NCBI RefSeq assembly: GCF_003260095.1 | Contig: NZ_PTPX01000015.1 | Location: forward strand, 1 to 33,012 | DNA from: Glaesserella australis | GTDB taxonomy: Bacteria > Pseudomonadota > Gammaproteobacteria > Enterobacterales > Pasteurellaceae | Length of the DNA: 33,012 nt | Direction of reading: 5' to 3' | Shown here: positions 1-7,835 of the stretch, one piece after another | Position numbering within the stretch: the first letter of the stretch is position 1 | Layout: each line of letters opens with the position of its first letter | Translations under genes and position numbers: made by a program | The notes under the pieces: generated by a model | Database searches by the model: none | The model's input: the letters and a program-made list of their open reading frames with translations, nothing else | What the model was told of the DNA's origin: nothing

Positions 1-82
1 AAAAATAAACATTAGCAACAATTTTGTCCACATGGCATAGTTTTTGACGGTTCAGCAACAATTTTGTCTACTATGCCTAATT
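1..82. repeat. Left copy of an 82 bp terminal inverted repeat
   Basis: Bases 1-82 are the exact reverse complement of 32931-33012. Within the copy, an 18-mer of the form AGCAACAATTTTGTCYAC occurs twice as a direct repeat (14-31 and 54-71, one mismatch, 40 bp period). GGCATAG (34-40) and its inverse CTATGCC (71-77) bracket the second unit. The repeat stops 3 bp before the cysE stop codon, so it lies directly 3' of cysE. No ORF of note is inside it. It could be the end of an insertion sequence or another dispersed repeat that continues beyond the window. I do not recognise the family. Confidence 0.95.
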
Positions 83-85
83 TTA

Positions 86-904
86 TTAAATCCCATCTCC
101 GTTTATCCCTTCATGGGCTTCATCAAAATATTGATTCATTTCAAAAGCAGGTTTTTGATGTTGAGACTGTCCAATAATTCGAGCAGGAACACCTGCTGCA
201 GTGGCATATTCAGGTACAGCTTGTAGTACTACTGAATTTGCGCCAATTTTAGAATAACGTCCGATTTCAATATTACCTAAAATTTTTGCTCCAGCCCCAA
301 TCATCACTCCTTCACGAATTTTGGGATGGCGATCGCCATGCTCTTTACCTGTTCCACCAAGGGTAACACCTTGTAGGATCGAGACATCATTTTCAATCAC
401 AGCCGTTTCACCAACAACAATACCTGTTGCATGGTCTAACATGATACCGCAGCCAACACGTGCTGCAGGATGAATATCCACATCAAAAGCCACAGAGATT
501 TCATTTTGTAGATAGATGGCTAAGGCTTTACGCCCTTGTTTCCAAAGATAGTGAGTAACACGGTAGCTTTGTAACGCATGATAACCTTTTAGATAAAGCA
601 GTGGTGTACTCCACTTATCAACAGCAGGATCTCGAGTTCGAACTGCATCAATATCATGAGCAGCGCTAATAATAATTTGCGGATCTGCTTGATAGGCTTC
701 CTCTATTATCTCTTTTAACGCAATCGCAGGCATAATGGCATTAGAAAGCTTATTGGCAAGAATGTAGCTGAGAGCATCGCCTAAATGATGATGCTTAAGA
801 ATGGTTGCATGGAAAAAACTTGCAAGCATAGGCTCACTATTAGCAAGCTCTTTTGCTTCTTCTCGAATATTTTGCCAAATTTGATCAAGCTGCTGATGTG
901 TCAT
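86..904 (-). CDS. cysE: Serine O-acetyltransferase CysE
   Basis: Transfers acetyl from acetyl-CoA to L-serine, giving O-acetylserine for cysteine synthesis in the cytoplasm. The protein has 272 residues, the usual length. An N-terminal helical domain is followed by a hexapeptide-repeat left-handed beta-helix with the expected landmarks: DIHPAARVG, the HATGIVVGE segment with its catalytic-type His, and GGTGKEHGDRHPKI. The C-terminus ends in NGDGI. A terminal Ile is the anchor by which CysE docks into CysK in characterised enterobacterial proteins, so complex formation is likely. The gene starts 2 bp after the gpsA stop, so the two are translationally close and surely cotranscribed. Its 3' end is 3 bp from the terminal repeat, and no conventional terminator is seen before the window edge. 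Confidence 0.97.
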   Translation of the reverse strand: MTHQQLDQIWQNIREEAKELANSEPMLASFFHATILKHHHLGDALSYILANKLSNAIMPAIALKEIIEEAYQADPQIIISAAHDIDAVRTRDPAVDKWSTPLLYLKGYHALQSYRVTHYLWKQGRKALAIYLQNEISVAFDVDIHPAARVGCGIMLDHATGIVVGETAVIENDVSILQGVTLGGTGKEHGDRHPKIREGVMIGAGAKILGNIEIGRYSKIGANSVVLQAVPEYATAAGVPARIIGQSQHQKPAFEMNQYFDEAHEGINGDGI

Positions 905-906
905 GC

Positions 907-1917
907 TTATTCTCCTTTTCTTTCACGCCCTAATAATGTTGTAGCAACGTCCGTCGCGTGTTTACCACAAAATAGCATTTGATAGATTTGTTCTACAATG
1001 GGCATTTCTACACCTTGCTGCTGCGCAAGTAAATAGGCTTCTTTTGTATTATAAAACCCTTCGACAACCTGTCCGATTTCTGCCATGGCATCTTCTGCTT
1101 TTCGCCCTTGTCCAAGCATTAAGCCAAAACGTCGATTACGAGATTGGTTGTCGGTACAAGTAAGTACTAAATCACCTAGTCCTGCCATTCCCATAAAGGT
1201 CGTTGGATTTGCCCCCAATGATGCACCTAAACGGCTTATCTCCGCTAAACCTCTCGTGATCAAGGCTGTGCGAGCATTTGCTCCGAATCCCATGCCATCT
1301 GAAACACCTGCACCAATAGCAATTACGTTTTTAATTGCACCGCCAAGTTGTACGCCCACCATATCACTATTGAGATAGACTCGGAACGCTTTTGAGCAAT
1401 GGATCCGCTGTTGCATCTCATCAGCAAACTGGGGATTATCTGATGCAAGAGAAATCGCTGTCGGTAAGCCTTGGGCTAATTCTTTTGCAAATGTAGGCCC
1501 TGATAAGACTGCAAGCGGGTGGTTTTGTCCTAAAATTTGCAAAGCAACATCTTGTAATAGTCGCCCCGTATCTCGCTCTAAGCCTTTTGTTGCCCACATG
1601 ATACGATGATCATCTTTCAGTAATGGCTGAATCTGCTGTAAGACATCAGAAAATACATGGCTTGGGACAACAATTAAAATATCCTTCGCTTTATGCAAGG
1701 CTTGGGCTAAATCGCTTTCTATTTCTAAGGCTTCTGGGAAAACAATATCGGGCAAAAACTCTTGATTTATTCGAGTTTCTGCCATTTGTTTCATTTTTTG
1801 CGGATTATGTCCCCATAAATAGGTTTTATGACCATTACGAGAAAGCGCTATAGCGAGTGCTGTGCCATAGGAACCTGCGCCTAATACGGTTACGGGGGCG
1901 GTATATACTGTACTCAT
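907..1917 (-). CDS. gpsA: NAD(P)+-dependent glycerol-3-phosphate dehydrogenase GpsA
   Basis: Reduces dihydroxyacetone phosphate to sn-glycerol 3-phosphate, the backbone for phospholipids. The 336-residue protein begins with a Rossmann dinucleotide fold, [12 protein letters not shown] at about residues 11-22. It carries the family motifs [10 protein letters not shown] and, further on, [12 protein letters not shown], which contains the catalytic lysine. The start fits the family: the glycine-rich loop begins about ten residues in. The gene lies between secB and cysE as in E. coli. No convincing Shine-Dalgarno sequence is visible, and a strong hairpin terminator lies between secB and this gene, so gpsA-cysE must be served by readthrough or by their own promoter (only a weak candidate is seen overlapping the hairpin). 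Confidence 0.97.
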   Translation of the reverse strand: MSTVYTAPVTVLGAGSYGTALAIALSRNGHKTYLWGHNPQKMKQMAETRINQEFLPDIVFPEALEIESDLAQALHKAKDILIVVPSHVFSDVLQQIQPLLKDDHRIMWATKGLERDTGRLLQDVALQILGQNHPLAVLSGPTFAKELAQGLPTAISLASDNPQFADEMQQRIHCSKAFRVYLNSDMVGVQLGGAIKNVIAIGAGVSDGMGFGANARTALITRGLAEISRLGASLGANPTTFMGMAGLGDLVLTCTDNQSRNRRFGLMLGQGRKAEDAMAEIGQVVEGFYNTKEAYLLAQQQGVEMPIVEQIYQMLFCGKHATDVATTLLGRERKGE

Positions 1918-1933
1918 TTTCGATATGCTAGCT

Positions 1934-1963
1934 AAAAAAATAGGTATGCCTTAGCATACCTAT
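1934..1963 (-). terminator. Rho-independent terminator between secB and gpsA
   Basis: A perfect 10 bp stem, ATAGGTATGC (1940-1949) with GCATACCTAT (1954-1963), encloses a 4-base loop. Read on the minus strand it is followed by a run of seven T. It lies 18 bp after the secB stop and 16 bp before the gpsA start, so it would limit transcription entering gpsA-cysE. Confidence 0.85.
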
Positions 1964-1981
1964 GTTTATTGATGAAAACAA

Positions 1982-2482
1982 TTAGTTAACTGCTGGAGTT
2001 TCACCACTTTCTGCTTGTTGACGCTCTAAATAGTCCATAAACAATGCATCAAAATTCACAGGTGAAAGATTTAGTGCTGGGAATGTACCACGATTCACTA
2101 AGCTTGAAATTAATTCACGTGCGTAAGGATATAATACATTTGGACATTGAGACGCTAAGCAATGTGCTAATTGAATACCTTCTAAGCCTTTAATTGTAAA
2201 CACACCTGCTTGTTTAACTTCACAGATAAATGCAACATCGTTGCTATCTTCTAACGTTGTTTGTACATTAATGTGTAATACCACTTCATAGGTATCTTCA
2301 CCAACTTCACGTGTTTCAGTATCTAGCTCGAAACCTAATTGTGGCTTCCACTCTTGATGAAAAATATGTGGCAAATTAGGCGCTTCAAAAGAAACATCTT
2401 TGATATAGATACGTTGGATTTGCATCTCAAATGGAGTTTGTTGTTGCTCTTCTGTTGCTGCAACTTGATTTTCTTCAGCCAT
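1982..2482 (-). CDS. secB: Protein-export chaperone SecB
   Basis: Cytosolic tetrameric chaperone that keeps preproteins unfolded and delivers them to SecA. The 166-residue product matches the family length. It has the conserved N-terminal strand ([19 protein letters not shown]), the central [12 protein letters not shown] region and a C-terminal helix ending [12 protein letters not shown]. The acidic, Gln-rich first 16 residues are normal for the family. It starts 27 bp downstream of the rhodanese gene yibN, consistent with cotranscription, and is followed by its own terminator. E. coli has grxC between yibN and secB; that gene is absent here. Confidence 0.97.
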   Translation of the reverse strand: MAEENQVAATEEQQQTPFEMQIQRIYIKDVSFEAPNLPHIFHQEWKPQLGFELDTETREVGEDTYEVVLHINVQTTLEDSNDVAFICEVKQAGVFTIKGLEGIQLAHCLASQCPNVLYPYARELISSLVNRGTFPALNLSPVNFDALFMDYLERQQAESGETPAVN

Positions 2483-2509
2483 AGTAATTCCTTATTTTAA
2501 TTTATTGAA

Positions 2510-2962
2510 TTATTTATGTTTTTTCACTAGCGGTAAATTAGCTGCACGCCAGCCAGCAATTCCTTCTTTTAAAACATAAACTTTGTTAAAGCCTTGTTTT
2601 ACGAGTTCATTTGCTAAGCCACTTGCGCTTAACCCATTGGCATCAACAACAATGACCGAATGGTCTTTATGTTTTTCGATGGATTGAATTTTCTTCGCTT
2701 TAATTTCGCTTGGAATTAAATGCAAACTGTCGATAATGTGACCGTGTCTGAATTCATCATCAGAACGCACATCAATAAGTACAGCTTCTTCTTTATTAAT
2801 AAGTTGGGTTGCTTGAGCGTTATCCACAATTTTAAATTTACTTGTAGCACCTTTATATAGGTTAATAACGACAGCAATCACTAACGCAATCCAAGCCACT
2901 ACCATAATAGTATGGTTAGCCACGAATTGCTGAAGTTGCTCTGCAAAAGTGAGTTGTTCCAT
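2510..2962 (-). CDS. yibN: Membrane-anchored rhodanese-like protein YibN
   Basis: A 150-residue protein with one N-terminal transmembrane helix (about residues 17-37) and a cytoplasmic rhodanese fold (about 45-148). Family features visible are VLIDVRSDDEFRHGHI, IPSEIKAKKI and the C-terminal VYVLKEGIAGW. The active-site loop reads VVDANGLSASG, and the whole protein contains no cysteine, so it cannot be a sulfurtransferase. YibN is the orthologue by sequence and by position upstream of secB. The protein probably acts as a binding or scaffold domain at the membrane; its neighbourhood suggests protein export, but that is inference. Upstream, a GTGA-N6-TCAC palindrome (2997-3010) resembles a CRP half-site pair but is not a full match. 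Confidence 0.9.
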   Translation of the reverse strand: MEQLTFAEQLQQFVANHTIMVVAWIALVIAVVINLYKGATSKFKIVDNAQATQLINKEEAVLIDVRSDDEFRHGHIIDSLHLIPSEIKAKKIQSIEKHKDHSVIVVDANGLSASGLANELVKQGFNKVYVLKEGIAGWRAANLPLVKKHK

Positions 2963-3023
2963 AGGTTTGTTCTCTAAATGTAAATGAATGATAGTAGTGA
3001 TTTACGTCACTGCATTTAGTATA

Positions 3024-3043
3024 AGGCACGCCAAAGCGTGCCT
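3024..3043 (-). terminator. Hairpin after tig, weak terminator
   Basis: Stem AGGCACGC (3024-3031) pairs with GCGTGCCT (3036-3043) around a CAAA loop, 16 bp after the tig stop. The minus-strand sequence that follows (TTATACTAAAT) has no real T-run, so termination may be inefficient or the hairpin may protect the mRNA end. Confidence 0.5.
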
Positions 3044-3059
3044 AACAAAGATAGAGAAA

Positions 3060-4358
3060 TTAGCCTTGTTGTTGAGCCATTACTTCATCAAATGAAGATG
3101 CTTTTTCTGTCACTTTCGCTTTAGCAAGAACTGCTTCAACCGCTTGTTCTTCTAACACAACGTTACGGATATTATCAGTTAAACGTGGATTTTTCGCGTA
3201 GTATTCAACTACTTCTGCTGGTTGTTCGTAAGCTGATGCTAACTCTGCAATGGTTTCTTTCACACGATCTTCATCTACTTTTAATTCGTTAGATGTGATC
3301 ACACTTGAAAGCAATAAGCCTACTTGAACACGGCGTTTTGCGTCTGCTTCAAATAATTCAGCTGGTAATTGAGCTGCCATTTCTGGTTTACCGCCAAAAC
3401 GTTGAACCGCTTGCTGACGTAATACATCAACTTCTTCTGCTACCGCTGCTGCAGGTACTTCGATATCGTTGTTCGCTAATAAGCCATTGATTACTTGGTT
3501 TTTCACACGTGCAGTTAAAGCATTTTTCAACTCACGTTGCATATTTTTCTTGATTTCAGCACGAAGTTCTTCAACAGTTTTTGCTGAACCAAATTTTTTC
3601 ACAAATGCTTCTGTTAATTCAGGAAGTACCGTGTTTTCTACTTTTTTCAAGGTAATTGCGAATTTCGCTGCTTTACCTTTTAAGTTTTCAGCGTGATATT
3701 CTTCTGGGAATGTCACATCAATGTCGAACTGCTCGCCTGCTTTGTGACCAACGATACCCTCTTCAAAGCCTGGGATCATACGACCTTGACCCATTGCTAA
3801 CACGAAGTCAGACGCTTTACCGCCTTCAAACTCAACGCCATCAACAGAGCCAATGAAGTCGATTGTTACACGGTCATCTGCTTTTGCTGCTTCAGCTGTT
3901 TCTGCAAAAGTCGCTTGTTGTTTACGTAATACTTCAACCATTTTGTCTAAATCAGCTTCGGTGATTTCAACCACTGGTTTTTCTACTTCAATGTTTTCTA
4001 AGCCTTTTAATTCAACTTCTGGGAATACTTCGAAAGTTGCTGTGAAAGAGAAATCTTGACCTGGTTGGTAGTTATTTGGAGTGAATGTTGGGCGACCTGC
4101 AAGGTTGATTTTTTCAGCGATCACTACATCAAAGAATGCACGTTGCATCTCTTCAGATAACACATCTTGACGAGCCGCTAAACCGAAACGTTGTTCAATG
4201 ATTGCGTGTGGTACTTTTCCTTTACGGAAACCATCGACACGTGCGTTTTTCGCATAGCCTTTTAATTGTTCTTTGTATGCCGCTTCAATTTTATCTGCTG
4301 CGACGGTAACGGTAACACGGCGTTGTAAGCCTTCTAATGTTTCAATAGCAATTGACAT
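3060..4358 (-). CDS. tig: Trigger factor (ribosome-associated chaperone and prolyl isomerase)
   Basis: Binds near the ribosome exit tunnel and shields nascent chains. The 432-residue protein shows all three domains. The N-terminal ribosome-binding domain has the signature [17 protein letters not shown] at about residues 43-59. The FKBP-like PPIase domain spans about 150-245 ([20 protein letters not shown] through [11 protein letters not shown]). The C-terminal helical chaperone arms follow to the end. Length and order match E. coli trigger factor. It stands alone here: clpP and clpX, its usual downstream neighbours, are not present. A promoter with a perfect -35 lies 54 bp upstream. Confidence 0.98.
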   Translation of the reverse strand: MSIAIETLEGLQRRVTVTVAADKIEAAYKEQLKGYAKNARVDGFRKGKVPHAIIEQRFGLAARQDVLSEEMQRAFFDVVIAEKINLAGRPTFTPNNYQPGQDFSFTATFEVFPEVELKGLENIEVEKPVVEITEADLDKMVEVLRKQQATFAETAEAAKADDRVTIDFIGSVDGVEFEGGKASDFVLAMGQGRMIPGFEEGIVGHKAGEQFDIDVTFPEEYHAENLKGKAAKFAITLKKVENTVLPELTEAFVKKFGSAKTVEELRAEIKKNMQRELKNALTARVKNQVINGLLANNDIEVPAAAVAEEVDVLRQQAVQRFGGKPEMAAQLPAELFEADAKRRVQVGLLLSSVITSNELKVDEDRVKETIAELASAYEQPAEVVEYYAKNPRLTDNIRNVVLEEQAVEAVLAKAKVTEKASSFDEVMAQQQG

Positions 4359-4411
4359 TCTTAAACCTCAGTAATTGAAAAAGGATTTGGTATCTAAAAT
4401 ACAGATAGAAA

Positions 4412-4440
4412 AATAGACGGAAATTGTAACGATCTGTCAA
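4412..4440 (-). promoter_or_regulatory. Predicted sigma-70 promoter of tig
   Basis: On the minus strand a perfect -35 TTGACA (4435-4440) is followed after exactly 17 bases by TCTATT (4412-4417), a 4/6 match to the -10 consensus, about 50 bp before the tig start codon. The rest of the tig-kbp interval (4441-4514) shows nothing recognisable. Confidence 0.55.
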
Positions 4441-4514
4441 TGTAATGTCGAGAACTTTCACGAGAGAAGAGCAGATAGTCGGGAGCGGTGAGTTTAATAG
4501 ATTAAATTTCAAGC

Positions 4515-4547
4515 AAAAAAATGGAGAGTTGATTGCCCACTCTCCAT
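4515..4547 (-). terminator. Rho-independent terminator of kbp
   Basis: Nine-base stem ATGGAGAGT (4521-4529) with ACTCTCCAT (4539-4547) and a 9-base loop, followed on the minus strand by a run of T (complement of the A-run at 4515-4520). It lies 30 bp past the kbp stop. Confidence 0.9.
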
Positions 4548-4576
4548 ACGTTCTTTATTACGTTTTTTACTAAAAA

Positions 4577-5017
4577 CTATAAACCTTTTGGAATACGAAT
4601 TTTTTGACCTGGGAAGATTTTATCTTCGTGTTTGATCACTTCTTTATTCGCTTCAACGATAGCTTTATATTTTGCTCCGTTGCCATACGCTTTTTCAGCA
4701 ATAGCCCACAAAGTATCGCCTTTTTGAATCACATAAAACTCATCATCGCTTGCGATTTGACCTTCTTTGATCACGACATCGTCAATGTTTACATTGTTAA
4801 TACCCGCAACGTTACCCGCCATTAAAATCGCTTTTTCAATCGCAATTGCCGTAGATGCTGCACCTGTAATTTTAGCGGTACCATCTTCTACAGTCACGTT
4901 TAGGTTTTCAATACCTGGATTGTCTTCCGCAATATGATCTGTTACTGCTTTAGATGCATCTTCTTCTTTGTTAAATAATTTTCTGCCAATATCGGCAGCA
5001 AAATCAAATAAACCCAT
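4577..5017 (-). CDS. kbp: BON and LysM domain protein, Kbp (YgaU) family
   Basis: A 146-residue soluble protein with no signal peptide. Residues about 22-85 form a BON domain (IENLNVTVEDGTAKITGAA) and about 93-144 a LysM domain (YVIQKGDTLWAIAEKAYGN through IFPGQKIRIPKGL). The architecture, the MGLFDF start and the length match E. coli YgaU, a small potassium-binding cytoplasmic protein that senses K+. The potassium role is taken from that orthologue and not shown by this sequence. It is monocistronic with its own terminator and diverges from holC across 233 bp that contain an inverted pair of uptake signal sequences. Confidence 0.88.
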   Translation of the reverse strand: MGLFDFAADIGRKLFNKEEDASKAVTDHIAEDNPGIENLNVTVEDGTAKITGAASTAIAIEKAILMAGNVAGINNVNIDDVVIKEGQIASDDEFYVIQKGDTLWAIAEKAYGNGAKYKAIVEANKEVIKHEDKIFPGQKIRIPKGL

Positions 5018-5134
5018 AGCTTAAGTCCTCTTAAAAATGAAAAACCTTGAGTAAAGCACTCAATCGTCTCTTAGAGTAATCTATTTTTATAAAGTTCATC
5101 AACCATTTTTAAATCATAATAAAAAAGATGAAGT

Positions 5135-5180
5135 ACAAGCGGTTAGATGTGTAAAAAACTTTGCAAATCTGACCGCTTGC
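5135..5180. repeat. Inverted pair of DNA uptake signal sequences
   Basis: ACAAGCGGT (5135-5143) faces ACCGCTTGC (5172-5180), giving an 8 bp potential stem. ACAAGCGGT is the core of the Apl-type uptake signal of naturally competent Pasteurellaceae. It lies between the divergent kbp and holC genes, so it is not placed as a terminator of either. Confidence 0.8.
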
Positions 5181-5250
5181 AATTCCTATTATTTTAGACG
5201 AATTTGCGTTACAATCTCTTGTTTAAAATATTCGAGCAAAAAGGTAGATC

Positions 5251-5688
5251 GTGAAGCAGGTACAATTCTATTTATTGAGTCAAACTCAAATTGGCGAACT
5301 CTCCGCCCAAGAAGCCCTTGCTTGCGATTTAGCCGCAAACGCATGGCGACAAAACAAGCGTGTACTTATCGCTTGTGAAACAGAAGAACAGGCACTCAAT
5401 ATTGATGAAGCCCTATGGGCAAGAAATGCCGATGATTTTGTGCCACACAATTTATCAGGTGAAATCACCACTTACGCCACGCCGATTGAGATCTCCTGGA
5501 AAGGCAAACGTAACGCACAGCGTCGAGATTTATTGATTTCACTACAAATTGAGCTACCCGAATTTATTAACAGTTTTAATCAGATAGTAGATTTTGTTCC
5601 TGTTGATGAAACCCAAAAAGCCCAAGCCCGTGAACGATATAAACAATATCGTCAGCTAGGTTGGCAGTTAACCACAGAACAGGCTTAA
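5251..5688 (+). CDS. holC: DNA polymerase III chi subunit HolC
   Basis: Chi links the clamp-loader (through psi, HolD) to single-strand binding protein at the replication fork. The 145-residue product shows the family pattern: FYLL near the N-terminus, ACDLAANAWRQNKRVLIACETEEQA, a later WARNADDFVPHNL motif and FVPVDETQKAQARERYKQYR near the end. The start codon is GTG; the reading frame has no better upstream start, and AAGG lies 6 bases before it. In most gammaproteobacteria holC is followed directly by valS, but here four unrelated genes intervene. pepA, the usual upstream gene, is replaced by kbp. Confidence 0.93.
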   Translation: MKQVQFYLLSQTQIGELSAQEALACDLAANAWRQNKRVLIACETEEQALNIDEALWARNADDFVPHNLSGEITTYATPIEISWKGKRNAQRRDLLISLQIELPEFINSFNQIVDFVPVDETQKAQARERYKQYRQLGWQLTTEQA

Positions 5689-5714
5689 GATTATTAGATT
5701 AATAGGAGAGTAAT

Positions 5715-6479
5715 ATGTTAGGCGCAGCACTTGGTGATATTGTCGGTTCACGTTTTGAACACCATAATTATAAAGCGACCGATTTCCAATTATTTACAGC
5801 GGATTGCCGTTTTACTGATGATACCGTCTGTACTGTTGCCGTAGCAGAATGGGCGCTTGGTGGATTCCAAGATAATTTAGTGACGATAATGCGGAAATGG
5901 GGTAATAAATATCCTGATGCTGGCTATGGTGGCACCTTTTATTATTGGTTAGATCCAGATAATGATCCACAACCCTATAATAGCTGGGGCAATGGTTCTG
6001 CAATGCGGGTATCTGCTGTCGGTTGGTTGTGTAACGATTTGGAAAGTGTTTTAACTTATGCTAAACAATCTGCAGAGATTACACATAATCACCCTGAGGG
6101 TATAAAAGGCGCTCAAGCGGTTGCTGTAGCGATTTTCTTGGCAAGAACAGGTGCAAGTAAAGTGGCAATCAAAACCTTTATTGAACAGCATTTTGGTTAT
6201 GACCTTAGCCAAACTTGTGATGAAATCCGCCCTGTTTATCAGTTTGATGTAAGCTGCCAAGGCTCTGTGCCACAGGCTATTATTGCATTTTTAGAAGCGG
6301 ATAGTTTTGAAAATGCGATTCGTCTAGCCGTTTCTTTAGGGGGTGATTCTGACACATTAGCAGCAATTGCAGGTTCTATCGCTGAAGCTTTTTATCCTTT
6401 ACCAGATAAAATGCATCAAACGGCAGCCTATTTTTTAACGCAAGAGATGATGGATATTTTACTGGCTTGTAGTAAATAG
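5715..6479 (+). CDS. ADP-ribosylglycohydrolase family protein
   Basis: A 254-residue protein of the DraG/ARH fold, which removes ADP-ribose from proteins or small molecules using a binuclear Mg2+/Mn2+ centre. The metal-binding signatures are present: LGAALGDIVG at the start, TDDT at 34-37, NGSAMRVSAVG at about 93-103, THNHPEG at 123-129, and the C-terminal GGDSDT at 209-214. All key acidic residues are intact, so it should be active. The substrate cannot be told from sequence, and nothing ties it to nitrogenase. A strong ribosome site (AGGAGAG) precedes it, 26 bp after holC. With the GNAT and Fic genes that follow, it forms a run of three proteins of the kinds that add or remove small-molecule modifications. 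Confidence 0.88.
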   Translation: MLGAALGDIVGSRFEHHNYKATDFQLFTADCRFTDDTVCTVAVAEWALGGFQDNLVTIMRKWGNKYPDAGYGGTFYYWLDPDNDPQPYNSWGNGSAMRVSAVGWLCNDLESVLTYAKQSAEITHNHPEGIKGAQAVAVAIFLARTGASKVAIKTFIEQHFGYDLSQTCDEIRPVYQFDVSCQGSVPQAIIAFLEADSFENAIRLAVSLGGDSDTLAAIAGSIAEAFYPLPDKMHQTAAYFLTQEMMDILLACSK

Positions 6480-6512
6480 GATCGACACCCAAGATAAAGG
6501 ATAATCAACAAC

Positions 6513-7031
6513 ATGTTCCGTTTAGCCAAAGAAAATGAATTGCCCCGAATCCTTGAAATTTATAATCAAGTGATTGAGCGTCGCACGGTGACAGCCGATC
6601 TGGAACCTGCGACAACATCAAGCCGTCAAGATTGGTTTGAGCATCACTTAAATCACCCTAAATATCCTATTTGGGTATATGAGTTAGAAGGCGAGATCGT
6701 GGCGTGGTGCAGTTATTCGCAATTTTATACCCGAAAAGCCTATGATGGTACAGCGGAAATCAGCTTTTACCTTGATAAAGCCGTTCACGGTAAAGGTATT
6801 GGCAAGCAGTGTGTCAATTTCTTAATTGAACAAATGCCGAATCATCAACTGCATACGTTACTTGCCTTTGTGTTTGGTAATAACGAACAGAGTTTAGGAT
6901 TGCTGAATAAAATGGGCTTTGAAGTTTGGGGAAAACTCCCCCAAGTTGCTGATATGGAAACCCATTTTGAAGATTTGGTGATGTTGGGATTTAAAAATGA
7001 AACTTTGATAAATTGCTTAAGGAAAAAATAA
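6513..7031 (+). CDS. GNAT N-acetyltransferase, phosphinothricin/methionine-sulfone acetyltransferase type
   Basis: A 172-residue single-domain GNAT protein. It has the family's opening RLAKENELPRILEIYNQV, the central R-KAYDGTAEISFYLD segment, the acetyl-CoA loop HGKGIGKQC (motif A), and the closing FGNNEQSLGLLNKMGFEVWGKLPQV. This pattern is typical of the PAT/MnaT subgroup, which acetylates the amino group of methionine sulfone, methionine sulfoximine and related glutamate analogues. The exact substrate is not decided by the sequence. AAAGGA lies 11 bases before the ATG. It follows the ADP-ribosylglycohydrolase gene by 33 bp and may be cotranscribed with it. Confidence 0.85.
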   Translation: MFRLAKENELPRILEIYNQVIERRTVTADLEPATTSSRQDWFEHHLNHPKYPIWVYELEGEIVAWCSYSQFYTRKAYDGTAEISFYLDKAVHGKGIGKQCVNFLIEQMPNHQLHTLLAFVFGNNEQSLGLLNKMGFEVWGKLPQVADMETHFEDLVMLGFKNETLINCLRKK

Positions 7032-7048
7032 GTAAACCTGAAGAAGTT

Positions 7049-7077
7049 TTAAAATAACAAAAGTGGTTGGGTATAAT
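7049..7077 (+). promoter_or_regulatory. Predicted promoter of fic
   Basis: A perfect -10 TATAAT (7072-7077) stands 17 bases after TTAAAA (7049-7054, 4/6 match to the -35). It lies 20 bp upstream of the fic start codon, in the 66 bp gap after the acetyltransferase gene, so fic may be transcribed on its own. Confidence 0.5.
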
Positions 7078-7097
7078 TTATAAAGGTAGAATAAAAG

Positions 7098-7835
7098 ATG
7101 TTGGCTCAAATTGAACATTTAAAACAAAAAATATCTGAATTACGCCCATTATCCGTAGATGAAATAAAGCGTTTGCGTGAAGAATTTATTATTGAAAGTA
7201 GCTATAATTCTAATGCAATTGAAGGCAATACCATTACTTTACGAGAAACGGTATTAATTCTAAAAGAAGGCATTACCATTGCTGAAAAACCGATTCGAGA
7301 GCATTTAGATATTATCGGGTTTAAAGACGCTTTTAATTATATTTATGAATTAGTTGCCAATAATGAACCATTAACTGAACGAGCTATTAAAGATGTTCAC
7401 TCTTTGGTATTAATGAGTAATGCGGAAAATCGTGGCGTATATCGCCGTATTCCCGTGCGTATTTTAGGGGCAGAAAATGAACCCACACCGCCCTATTTAA
7501 TTGCAGAAGAAATGGCGTTGTTAATTGAAAAATATCAGCAAAAACTTACCTCTTGCCACCCATTAGAAGCAATAAGTTGGCTACATTTAGCTTTTGAAAG
7601 TATTCACCCATTTATTGACGGTAACGGAAGAACAGGGCGATTATTACTGAATTTTGAATTATTAAAGCAAGGTTATTTACCTGTCGATATAAAATTTACC
7701 GACCGAGCAAAATACTATCAATGTTTTGATGATTTCCATAAAAACCAGCAAGATGTAAGTAGTTTACTAAACTTAATTAGCCAGTATGAATTAAGTGAGC
7801 TAAAAAGATATTTAGCGATTTTGGAAGAGCGGTAA
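7098..7835 (+). CDS. Fic family protein (adenylyltransferase), class II autoinhibited
   Basis: Fic enzymes move AMP (sometimes another nucleotide or phosphate group) from a nucleotide to a protein hydroxyl. The 245-residue protein carries an intact catalytic motif HPFIDGNGRTGR at 170-181 (His170 base, Asp174 metal ligand, Arg residues for phosphates). An N-terminal inhibitory motif of the S/TxxxEG/N kind, SNAIEG at 38-43, follows a short coiled N-terminus, making it a class II enzyme held off by its own Glu42. The flap segment (about 116-135) is present. No separate antitoxin is therefore needed. The usual C-terminal winged helix of longer Fic proteins is lacking. Its stop codon lies inside a 15 bp direct repeat. 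The target is unknown. Confidence 0.92.
   Translation: MLAQIEHLKQKISELRPLSVDEIKRLREEFIIESSYNSNAIEGNTITLRETVLILKEGITIAEKPIREHLDIIGFKDAFNYIYELVANNEPLTERAIKDVHSLVLMSNAENRGVYRRIPVRILGAENEPTPPYLIAEEMALLIEKYQQKLTSCHPLEAISWLHLAFESIHPFIDGNGRTGRLLLNFELLKQGYLPVDIKFTDRAKYYQCFDDFHKNQQDVSSLLNLISQYELSELKRYLAILEER

Noticed and set aside
1-82. The repeated 18-mers as a short CRISPR array
   Set aside because: There are only two units per end, the intervals are not independent spacers (both ends carry the same ones) and no cas gene is present.
44-226. A 60-codon plus-strand ORF crossing the left terminal repeat
   Set aside because: It is antisense to cysE for most of its length, has no ribosome site and its translation resembles nothing; it is a shadow of cysE.
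2996-3011. AGTGA-N6-TCACT as a CRP site upstream of yibN
   Set aside because: Only 8 of 10 half-site bases match and no promoter is spaced from it; kept as a remark in the yibN entry.
5715-6479. DraG as a nitrogenase regulator or as the antitoxin of a DarT system
   Set aside because: No nif genes are present, and DarG antitoxins use a macrodomain, not this fold; no DarT-like gene is adjacent.
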